Part shown: positions 1 through 5,266 of the stretch, piece after piece | How positions within the stretch are numbered: position 1 is the first letter of the stretch | Layout of the letters: every line of letters begins with the position of its first letter | From: Hyphococcus sp. | GTDB lineage: Bacteria > Pseudomonadota > Alphaproteobacteria > Caulobacterales > Parvularculaceae | DNA: 13,785 nucleotides | Assembly (NCBI GenBank): GCA_021604605.1 | Contig: BQJH01000049.1 | Coordinates: 1 to 13,785 of the forward strand | Direction: 5' to 3' | The notes under the pieces: model-generated | The model's database searches: none | The model's input: the letters and a program-made list of their open reading frames with translations, nothing else | What the model was told of the DNA's origin: nothing | Made by a program: the position numbers and the translations under genes

Positions 1-212
1 CCAGTAAACCCCCCGGGCCCAACGACCACTCCAACCCGGTCAAGGTCCGTGACGTTGACCTCTGCTTCAGCCAAAGCCGCAGCCGCCATGGGGGCCAGAT
101 GCTCAGCATGGCCGCGCTCCATATCGACAAACTTATCCGACAGGACGGCGCCATCGCGTAAGATAGCGACTGAACAGCGTTGCAAAGATGTATCGAGACC
201 CATGACCAACAT
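1..212 (-). CDS. tsaB: TsaB, tRNA t6A37 synthesis protein (3' part outside window)
   Basis: This is the first 70 residues of TsaB (YeaZ), the ASKHA-fold partner of TsaD. With TsaD and TsaE it transfers the threonylcarbamoyl group to A37 of ANN-decoding tRNAs in the cytoplasm. The sequence opens MLVMGLDTS, the N-terminal phosphate-1-like strand of the fold. It has the E-x-x-H segment 'ERGHAEHLAPM' (about residues 32-42) and reaches the family signature GPGGFTG (about 65-71; usually GPGSFTG) at the window edge. The start is taken at the ATG at 212; a second in-frame ATG at 203 (MGLDTS) is also possible. An AGGG lies only four bases before the first ATG, so the start is not certain. The gene diverges from the amidase. 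In many alphaproteobacteria tsaB sits beside nifU; here the nifU-like gene lies about 4 kb upstream on the same strand. Confidence 0.9.
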   Translation of the reverse strand, partial: MLVMGLDTSLQRCSVAILRDGAVLSDKFVDMERGHAEHLAPMAAAALAEAEVNVTDLDRVGVVVGPGGFT

Positions 213-280
213 GAGGCCCTGAATAGACCTCACCGGGCCCGATCGCAAAGCCGCAACCACGCACCAAGGTAATAAAGCCG

Positions 281-304
281 CCCACCCTGCGTGGGAGAAA
301 GGAG
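281..304 (+). promoter_or_regulatory. Leader hairpin and ribosome binding site of the amidase gene
   Basis: AAGGAG at 299-304 lies seven bases before ATG 312 and fixes that start over the upstream in-frame GTG at 291. A short inverted repeat, CCCAC-CCTGC-GTGGG (281-295), precedes it and could fold as a 5-bp RNA stem. Whether the hairpin has any role is unknown. The ribosome binding site is well supported; the hairpin is only a possibility. Confidence 0.55.
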
Positions 305-311
305 ATATGCC

Positions 312-905
312 ATGCGCGACCCTAAAGACTATCAGTTTGACTTGCTCGCAAGTCACAGACCGACCGAACCGCCATTAAATGAAAAAGTTCATCCCGTTGC
401 CTGGGCGGCGGCGCGACACTGCACTAGCGCCAGAACGGGCGACCCCAATAAGGCAATCCGGGCGATCGTCATTCACGCGACAGCCGGCGCATCCACCAGC
501 GGCGCTGTGTCCGTAATGCAGGAACATCGGGCGAGCTTTCATTGGCTGATCCCCGATGAAAATGAGGCGGCGCATGGAAAATTTGTCTGGGCAAGCGCGC
601 CGGAATCTCGCGCCGCATGGCATGTCAGGAATAATTGTTCCCATAAAAACGTTTTTATGGGCGCAACCCGCATCAATGACTGGTCATTGGGAATAGAGAT
701 CGTGAATACGCAACAGCAAGGCGACAAATTTTCTGACTGGCAGATACAAGCCTGCGCCGAAATTATCCGCTATGCCTGGGTGAAATACCCAAATCTCACA
801 CACATCGTCAGCCATGCGCGGCTGGACCCGATGCGACGGACTGATCCGGGTGCAAACTTTCCCTGGGAGGCACTCGAACACCAAACACTTGCGCGAACCG
901 AATAA
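312..905 (+). CDS. N-acetylmuramoyl-L-alanine amidase (Amidase_2/AmpD-like fold)
   Basis: A 197-residue zinc amidase expected to cut the bond between N-acetylmuramic acid and L-Ala in peptidoglycan or anhydro-muropeptides. The Amidase_2 core runs from about residue 48 to 185. The expected zinc ligands are H55 (in IVIHATAG), H168 (VSHAR) and D178 (RRTDPG). E129 (LGIEIVN) lies in the conserved strand, and R176 occupies the place where AmpD has a catalytic Lys. H77 lies in the family 'S-x-H-W/Y-L-I' segment. No signal peptide or lipobox is visible, which favours a cytoplasmic, AmpD-like recycling role over an outer-membrane AmiD-like one, although the roughly 45-residue N-terminal extension is unexplained. 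The start is ATG 312, supported by AAGGAG. The stop is three bases from the stop of the convergent AhpD-like gene. A perfect 22-bp palindrome lies within the coding sequence (640-661). Confidence 0.87.
   Translation: MRDPKDYQFDLLASHRPTEPPLNEKVHPVAWAAARHCTSARTGDPNKAIRAIVIHATAGASTSGAVSVMQEHRASFHWLIPDENEAAHGKFVWASAPESRAAWHVRNNCSHKNVFMGATRINDWSLGIEIVNTQQQGDKFSDWQIQACAEIIRYAWVKYPNLTHIVSHARLDPMRRTDPGANFPWEALEHQTLARTE
640..661. repeat. Perfect 22-bp palindrome inside the amidase gene
   Basis: The arm CCCATAAAAAC (640-650) is followed directly by its exact reverse complement (651-661), with no spacer or mismatch. It encodes the residues around SHKNVFMG of the amidase. It is AT-rich at its centre, flanked by GC ends, and could bind a dimeric protein or extrude as a cruciform. 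No function can be assigned from sequence alone. Confidence 0.95.
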
Positions 906-908
906 AGA

Positions 909-1541
909 TCAGGATTTTGCTTCATCATGACGCCAATCATCGGGATCATCATTATCACCGGGCGAAAGGCCAAGAACCTCTCCGTCATTGGAAACACCGA
1001 GCCCCAACACCGTACGATTGGCGTAATTAAAATAGGCGACAACCTGATTGACCTCAAGAATCTCACCGTCATCAAAACCCTGCGCCCGCATCGCTTCCAC
1101 AGAAGCAGCAGACATATCTGCGGGGGCTTTTGTGAGTGCGTGAGCATAATCAAGGAGGGTAGATTGCCCCTTATCGATTACACCGGCCTGAACAATGTTG
1201 GAAAAGTCGCGCACCCTTACCGCCGCCAGCATCGCGTTCGCTTTTTCGTCGTCACGCAGCAACGTTTTCAACCCGGCAAAATGATGATTGACGCAATAGT
1301 CACAGCCATTAAGCGCACTCACATAAACGCCCAGCAACTCAAGCCGCCATTTCTCAAGCTTATTGCCGTGGTGATGCAGAACATTTTTGTAAAGCGCCAT
1401 GTGGCCCTCAAGCGAGTGAGGGCGCAACCCGTGAATAGTCAGGATATTGTCGATATAGCCGCCCGGCCCTTTGATACGGTCATAGAGCGTTTTCAAGCGC
1501 CCACGCGCCTCAGCATAAGGAACAGGCTTAATCCAGCTCAT
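909..1541 (-). CDS. AhpD-like / carboxymuconolactone decarboxylase-family peroxidase-related protein
   Basis: A 210-residue all-helical protein of the AhpD/CMD superfamily, of the 'peroxidase-related enzyme' type. The hallmark is C80-D-Y-C83-V-N-H-H87, the redox-active CxxCxxxH motif in the helix after 'LELLGVYVSALNG'. In AhpD this Cys pair and His relay electrons to peroxiredoxin or act directly in alkylhydroperoxidase chemistry; the substrate here is unknown. The start is ATG 1541. Only 12 bases separate it from the stop of the upstream nitroreductase gene, so the two are probably co-transcribed. The tail after about residue 190 is acidic and low in complexity (SPGDNDDPDDW), probably disordered. 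The gene converges on the amidase with a three-base gap. The family assignment is secure; the exact reaction is not. Confidence 0.88.
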   Translation of the reverse strand: MSWIKPVPYAEARGRLKTLYDRIKGPGGYIDNILTIHGLRPHSLEGHMALYKNVLHHHGNKLEKWRLELLGVYVSALNGCDYCVNHHFAGLKTLLRDDEKANAMLAAVRVRDFSNIVQAGVIDKGQSTLLDYAHALTKAPADMSAASVEAMRAQGFDDGEILEVNQVVAYFNYANRTVLGLGVSNDGEVLGLSPGDNDDPDDWRHDEAKS

Positions 1542-1553
1542 GGCTGCACCGCA

Positions 1554-2138
1554 TCAGGCAATCTCGCACGCCTCATCAAACGAAAGACGAGGACTGCGGG
1601 CGAAGAGATTTTCATCCGTCCCGTAACCGATATTGCAAAGGAAATTTGCCTTATAAGATGTGCCAGAGAAAAACTCTTTATTGACGCCGTCCTGATTAAA
1701 ACCAGACATCGGTCCGCAATCGAGCCCCAAAGCGCGCGCGGCAATCATCAAGTAGCCGCCCTGCAAGGTTCCATTTCGAAACGCCGTTTCTTCTTCGATG
1801 CCATTGAACCAACTCGTCGCGTCCGTGTGCGGAAAAAGCTTCGGCAATTGCTTCGCGAACTCAAGATCGTAGGCGATAATCACACAGCAAGGCGACGCCA
1901 TGGTTTTCGCAATATTTCCTGCAGACAGATGCGGCTTCAGACGCTCTTTCGCCGCTTTAGAGGTGATAAAAACAAACCGCGCCGGCGAGCAGTTCGCCGA
2001 AGTCGGCCCCATCTTCGTCAGGTCGTAAACTGCCTGCATCAAGGTTCGTGAAACGTCTCGATCTTCCCAACCATTGCGCGTACGCGCCTCGCGGAAGATC
2101 AAATCGAGGGCTTCATCATTGATCATTTTATCGGACAT
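1554..2138 (-). CDS. Nitroreductase-family protein, RutE/HadB-like (malonic semialdehyde reductase type)
   Basis: A 194-residue FMN-dependent nitroreductase-fold protein closely resembling the RutE/HadB subgroup. In E. coli RutE reduces malonic semialdehyde (3-oxopropanoate) to 3-hydroxypropionate during pyrimidine breakdown. Diagnostic stretches are ARTRNGW (18-24), MGPTSANCSPAR (43-54), LFPHTDATSWF (101-111), EETAFRN (116-122), ALGLDCGPMSGF (136-147) and NIGYG (169-173). Length matches the family (about 195). Start is ATG 2138; ATG 2126 (M5) is an alternative, and neither has a strong Shine-Dalgarno. No other rut genes are nearby, so the physiological substrate may differ from that of RutE. 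Dodecin lies 24 bases upstream and the AhpD-like gene 12 bases downstream on the same strand, suggesting a flavin- and redox-related operon. Confidence 0.9.
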   Translation of the reverse strand: MSDKMINDEALDLIFREARTRNGWEDRDVSRTLMQAVYDLTKMGPTSANCSPARFVFITSKAAKERLKPHLSAGNIAKTMASPCCVIIAYDLEFAKQLPKLFPHTDATSWFNGIEEETAFRNGTLQGGYLMIAARALGLDCGPMSGFNQDGVNKEFFSGTSYKANFLCNIGYGTDENLFARSPRLSFDEACEIA

Positions 2139-2162
2139 GAGAGTCAGCTTTCGATGAGGAGA

Positions 2163-2372
2163 TTATTTTTCGTGACGGAAACCGATTTCCAACGTCACCT
2201 GATAATAACGGACCTTGCCTTCGTCGAGATATCCGCGGGTTGAAACCACCTCAAACCAGTCAAGATTTTTAATGGAGGCCGACATTCTGGATATCGCGTT
2301 TTCAATCGCATCTTCAATAGATTTTTTCGATGTACCAACGACCTTACTGACGGCATAAACATTTTCTGACAT
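2163..2372 (-). CDS. Dodecin, small flavin-binding protein
   Basis: A 69-residue dodecin, a family that assembles into hollow dodecamers that bind and buffer flavins (FMN, riboflavin or lumichrome) in the cytoplasm. The whole family pattern is present: VYAVSKVVGTS (5-15), the helix SIEDAIENAISRMS, then NLDWFEVVSTRG with W39, the residue that stacks on the flavin, and YYQVTLEIGFR with Q58, which contacts the isoalloxazine ring. The start is ATG 2372: GGAAGGG at 2380-2386 lies seven bases upstream, whereas an upstream in-frame start at 2393 has no such support. It is the first gene of the probable dodecin-nitroreductase-AhpD operon and could supply or buffer FMN for the nitroreductase next to it; that link is inferred from context. 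Confidence 0.95.
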   Translation of the reverse strand: MSENVYAVSKVVGTSKKSIEDAIENAISRMSASIKNLDWFEVVSTRGYLDEGKVRYYQVTLEIGFRHEK

Positions 2373-2447
2373 GGCATTTCCCTTCCGAAACAATATTCTT
2401 TGAGTAACCTTAGCCCAAGATGACCCATGAGGCTAGAAGCACGTCCA

Positions 2448-2477
2448 ATTTTATCAGTCAGTTCGTATAATGAGCAA
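2448..2477 (-). promoter_or_regulatory. Candidate promoter for the dodecin operon
   Basis: On the minus strand, TTGCTC (2472-2477) is separated by 18 bases from TAAAAT (2448-2453), a five-of-six match to the sigma-70 -10 box. It would give a leader of about 70 bases before the dodecin ATG. A weaker alternative is TTGGGC (2413-2418) with TATTGT (2390-2395), spaced by 17, but that would leave almost no leader. The 121-base gap between the LysR gene and dodecin makes a promoter here likely; the exact boxes are uncertain. Confidence 0.25.
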
Positions 2478-2493
2478 ATGAAGTTACTCGAAC

Positions 2494-3408
2494 CTAACCC
2501 GGCATCTCCTTTGCAAGCTCATCCGCCAATAGGTCGAACACGACGCGAATACGACGACTGGTGTTTAGCTCCCGGTGTGTCACCAACCATACCGGGAAGT
2601 AAATGGGATCAAGGTCAGGCAGGACAATCTCTAATTCAGGCATTGTCGAACAGAGGTCATAGGGCAATATGCTGACGCCAAGCCCCTCTCTGACCAGCGC
2701 CAGAAGAACCGTTCCGCTGGCCGTTGTCATTTTTAAATTGTCTTCCGATACAGGAATGCCCCGCGCATTGAGTTCCGTCACCAAACGACTGTGATTTGTG
2801 TCAACGCCAACAAAATCCAAGCTCGATAAATCACTCAGTTTTTCAGGTCGCCCCACCTTGTCCAGAAACTCCGTTGAGGCATAAAGATGCGCCCGCGCTT
2901 CAGTCACCAGCTTTGCGATTAACTCCGGCTGCTCCGGGCGTACGTGCCGAACAGCAATATCAGCCTCTCGCCGGGTGAGATCGCTGATACTATTGGAGGC
3001 CGTTAGCTCAATCTCGATGCCGGGCGCTATCTGATGCAGCTTTTTCACCATCGGCGGCAGATGATAAGTCGCCATGATGTCAGTTGCAGAAATGCTGACA
3101 CGCCCTTCAATCGCCTGAGACTGCCCCGATGCGGTCAGGGATATTCGACCGGCCGCCTCACCCATCGCCCGAAAATGATCGAGCAGATCGATACCTGTTT
3201 GCGTCAACGCAAGGGATCGACCAACCCGCTCAAACAGCATCACTCCGAGATTGTCTTCCAGCGATGCGACCTGCCGACTGAGCGTGGGCTGTGTGAGGCC
3301 CAAAGCATCGGCGGCGGCAGACAAGGAGCCTTCCTCTGCCGTCGCCAGAAATGCGCGCGCCTGGTTCCAGTCAAATGATACAGACTGCCAATTCATACAA
3401 ATTTGCAT
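2494..3408 (-). CDS. LysR-family transcriptional regulator
   Basis: A roughly 300-residue LysR-type regulator of usual family length. The N-terminal winged helix-turn-helix is clear (about residues 13-72): WNQARAFLATAEEGSLSAAA, ALGLTQPTLSRQVASLE, then LGVMLFERVGRSLALTQTG. The remainder (about 95-300) is the periplasmic-binding-protein-like effector domain; its ligand cannot be told from sequence. The start could be ATG 3408 or ATG 3396 (MNWQSVSFDW), a difference of four residues; neither has a visible Shine-Dalgarno. It diverges from a methyltransferase gene and is followed on the same strand by the dodecin-nitroreductase-AhpD group, so either neighbour could be its target. An AT-rich near-palindrome (3395-3408) spans both possible start codons and may be an autoregulatory site. 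Confidence 0.93.
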   Translation of the reverse strand: MQICMNWQSVSFDWNQARAFLATAEEGSLSAAADALGLTQPTLSRQVASLEDNLGVMLFERVGRSLALTQTGIDLLDHFRAMGEAAGRISLTASGQSQAIEGRVSISATDIMATYHLPPMVKKLHQIAPGIEIELTASNSISDLTRREADIAVRHVRPEQPELIAKLVTEARAHLYASTEFLDKVGRPEKLSDLSSLDFVGVDTNHSRLVTELNARGIPVSEDNLKMTTASGTVLLALVREGLGVSILPYDLCSTMPELEIVLPDLDPIYFPVWLVTHRELNTSRRIRVVFDLLADELAKEMPG

Positions 3409-3533
3409 ATTAAATAGGCGTATTTCAGCAATTTATTTCGCATTTTTGCATGTGTAGAGGATTACAAAACGAAAAACGAGCCCCTCGGCAAAAATTACAA
3501 CGCCAGGGTTCACCCGAACAGAAAGTATGCAAA
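3395..3533. promoter_or_regulatory. Divergent control region between LysR and methyltransferase genes
   Basis: An AT-rich divergent region. It contains ATACAAATTTGCAT (3395-3408), an inverted repeat with one mismatched pair centred on AAATTT, and further TATTT/TGCA-rich sequence up to about 3451. This fits the usual arrangement in which a LysR regulator binds between itself and a divergent target, often at T-N11-A sites. No single promoter stands out. The methyltransferase is read from ATG 3534 rather than the in-frame ATG 3450, which would put a 28-residue, poorly family-like extension on the protein. Confidence 0.3.
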
Positions 3534-4157
3534 ATGACAGAGTCCCCAAAATTTTGGGATAGGATTGCCGAGAAATATTCAAAGCAACCCATCGCTGATG
3601 AAGCGGCCTACCAGAAGAAGCTAAAAATTAGCCGTGAGCATTTTCGGCCTGATATGGAAGTTTTGGAGCTAGGCTGCGGAACAGGCTCCACCGCCATCTC
3701 TCATGCGCCTTACGTGCAGCATATTCTGGCGACGGATATTTCATCACAAATGCTAGAAATCGCCCGCCGCAAAGCAGCAGACCAGGGCGTCACCAATGTG
3801 ACCTTCGAGCAAGTAACTGTTGGCGAGTTCGAGGCAAATGACGAAACCTATGACGCCGTCCTCACCCTTAGCCTTTTGCATTTGCTGGAAGATAAGGATG
3901 AAGCCATCGCCAAAATCCGGCGGGTGTTAAAGCCGGGCGGTGTTTTTATTTCCAGCACCGTTTGTCTCGGCAACAAGATGAGCTTTTTCAAAATCATCGC
4001 GCCGATCGGGAAGTTCTTCGGGTTTTTTCCGTTGGTCAAAATCTTCAAAACAACAGAGCTGATCGAGAGCATTACCGCAGGCGGCTTCAAGATCGATTAC
4101 CAATGGCAGCCCGACAGCGGCAATTCGGTTTTTGTGGTGGCAAAGAAACCGGAATAA
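3534..4157 (+). CDS. Class I SAM-dependent methyltransferase
   Basis: A 207-residue class I (Rossmann-fold) methyltransferase of the Methyltransf_11/25 type. It has motif I ELGCGTGS (45-52), the acidic residue D68 in ILATDIS that binds the SAM ribose, the post-II segment YDAVLTLSLLHLLED (106-120) and motif III RVLKPGGVFI (130-139). The C-terminal part (150-195) carries a hydrophobic stretch (FFKIIAPIGKFFGFFPLVKIF) that may form a substrate or membrane-facing lid. The substrate is unknown; small-molecule or quinone-like methylation would fit the fold. ATG 3534 is chosen because 'MTESPKFWDRIAEKYSKQP' is a typical family N-terminus. The Shine-Dalgarno is weak (GAAAG). It diverges from the LysR gene, and its stop is eight bases from the convergent nifU-like stop. 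Confidence 0.88.
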   Translation: MTESPKFWDRIAEKYSKQPIADEAAYQKKLKISREHFRPDMEVLELGCGTGSTAISHAPYVQHILATDISSQMLEIARRKAADQGVTNVTFEQVTVGEFEANDETYDAVLTLSLLHLLEDKDEAIAKIRRVLKPGGVFISSTVCLGNKMSFFKIIAPIGKFFGFFPLVKIFKTTELIESITAGGFKIDYQWQPDSGNSVFVVAKKPE

Positions 4158-4165
4158 AACAGGAC

Positions 4166-4753
4166 CTACGCCACCGCCTCAACGCTAACGACTTCCGGCA
4201 CATAATGTTTCAGCATGTTCTCGATGCCCGCTTTCAACGTCATGGTTGAAGATGGGCACCCAGCGCACGCGCCTTGCATCGCTAAAAAGACAACCCCTGT
4301 CTTTGGTTCAAAATGTTTAAAAACAATGTCACCGCCATCGGCTGCGACCGCAGGGCGAACGCGCGTGTCGATCAGCTCGATGATCTGTTCAACCGTTTCT
4401 CTGTCGTCGCCTTCATAATCTTCCAGGGGCGTTGCCGGCGCGCCGGAAGCTGACCCGGCGGCGTCATTCAAAACCGGCAACCCGGCGGTGAGGAAATCAG
4501 CAATGGCGCCCAAAATCCCCGGCTTGATATGCATCCATTCCACCGCCTCGGCCTTGGTCACCGTGATGAAATCACCGCCAAGATAAACGCTCATCACACC
4601 GTCTATATCAAACAGGGTTTGCGCCAGAGGAGATGACGCGGAGGATTCAATCGTCGGGAAATCCATGCCCAACGCGCCTTGCCCTAAAACCGGCTGGCCC
4701 GGCAGAAACTTCATCGATTGCGGATTTGGTGTGTCTTCGGTCTGAATGAACAT
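4166..4753 (-). CDS. NifU-family Fe-S cluster scaffold/carrier (Nfu_N + NifU C-terminal domain)
   Basis: A 195-residue protein with the two-domain layout of alphaproteobacterial and mitochondrial Nfu1-type proteins. The Nfu_N domain covers residues 1-88 (MFIQTEDTPNPQSMKFLPG, then FDIDGVMSVYLGGDFITVTK). A Pro/Ala/Gly-rich linker follows (about 95-115), then the NifU-like domain (about 117-188). The latter has RPAVAADGGDI (133-143) and the cluster-binding C163-A-G-C166 in GACAGCPSS. It would hold a [4Fe-4S] cluster across a dimer and pass it to target enzymes. The start is ATG 4753, with AAAAGGG at 4763-4769; an upstream in-frame start lacks homology. In many alphaproteobacteria this gene is directly followed by tsaB, but here tsaB lies about 4 kb downstream. 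Confidence 0.94.
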   Translation of the reverse strand: MFIQTEDTPNPQSMKFLPGQPVLGQGALGMDFPTIESSASSPLAQTLFDIDGVMSVYLGGDFITVTKAEAVEWMHIKPGILGAIADFLTAGLPVLNDAAGSASGAPATPLEDYEGDDRETVEQIIELIDTRVRPAVAADGGDIVFKHFEPKTGVVFLAMQGACAGCPSSTMTLKAGIENMLKHYVPEVVSVEAVA

Positions 4754-4834
4754 GGCGCGGTACCCTTTTGCGAACGCCCTGTAAGTAGGGTGTTGATACC
4801 CGTTCCGCAACATAAGGCGGGAAGATGCCGTCGA

Positions 4835-5179
4835 TCACTTTTCTAAATAAGCCCTCAGCACCACCGCCGAGTTTCGCTCTTCGTCCTTTGCTGCGTAGAT
4901 GAAAGTCACGATTCCCTTCACGCACAGCGCACGCAGGCGCTCAACTTCTTCTGAATTTGCTGCTAACTCCTTGCGATATCGCTTCTGGAACTCGGGCCAT
5001 TTTTCAGGTTCATGGCCATACCATTTTCGCAGTGCCGGGCTCGGAGCAATGTCCTTAAACCAATCATCCAGCGCCGCTTCTTCCTTTTTGACGCCACGCG
5101 GCCAAAGTCGCTCAACCAGAATGCGCTTGCCGTCAGACTTCGCCGGGGCCTCATAAGCTCGCTTTAATTTGATCGTCAT
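4835..5179 (-). CDS. DUF488 family protein, YeaO-like
   Basis: A 114-residue DUF488 protein, close in length to E. coli YeaO (about 115). Family signatures are DGKRILVERLWPRGV (16-30), DDWFKDIAPSPALRKWYGHEP (38-58), WPEFQKRY (61-68) and the C-terminal VTFIYAAKDEERNSAVVL strand/helix (91-108). The biochemical role of the family is not established and none is proposed here. The start is ATG 5179, with GGAGAAGAA just upstream; a TTG at 5194 would add five residues but overlaps that ribosome binding site. It lies 81 bases upstream of the nifU-like gene on the same strand, so co-transcription is possible. It diverges from maeB with an 87-base gap. Confidence 0.92.
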   Translation of the reverse strand: MTIKLKRAYEAPAKSDGKRILVERLWPRGVKKEEAALDDWFKDIAPSPALRKWYGHEPEKWPEFQKRYRKELAANSEEVERLRALCVKGIVTFIYAAKDEERNSAVVLRAYLEK

Positions 5180-5266
5180 CAATTTCTTCTCCAAGCCGAG
5201 GTCTTCCTTGCCACTCTAACAGCAACCGCGTAATCGCTTATTAAACAATCCGGGCAAGAGGCCATT

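Noticed and set aside
927..2051. Long plus-strand open frame (374 codons) running antisense through the AhpD-like and nitroreductase genes
   Set aside because: Its translation is Arg-rich with no recognisable domain, while the minus strand encodes two clear protein families over the same bases. It is a shadow of codon bias on the other strand.
1554..2138. Membership of a rut pyrimidine-degradation operon
   Set aside because: No rutA, B, C, D or F neighbours are present in the window; only the enzyme family matches.
4647..4925. Minus-strand frame spanning the nifU-DUF488 gap
   Set aside because: It overlaps two well-supported genes and gives a basic, Gly/Arg-rich product with no family resemblance. 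The 81-base gap itself shows no RNA gene or clear promoter.
5208..5236. Sigma-70-like promoter for maeB (TTGCCA, 17 bases, TAATCG)
   Set aside because: The -35 match is good but the -10 matches only two of six consensus bases, so it is not listed as a feature.
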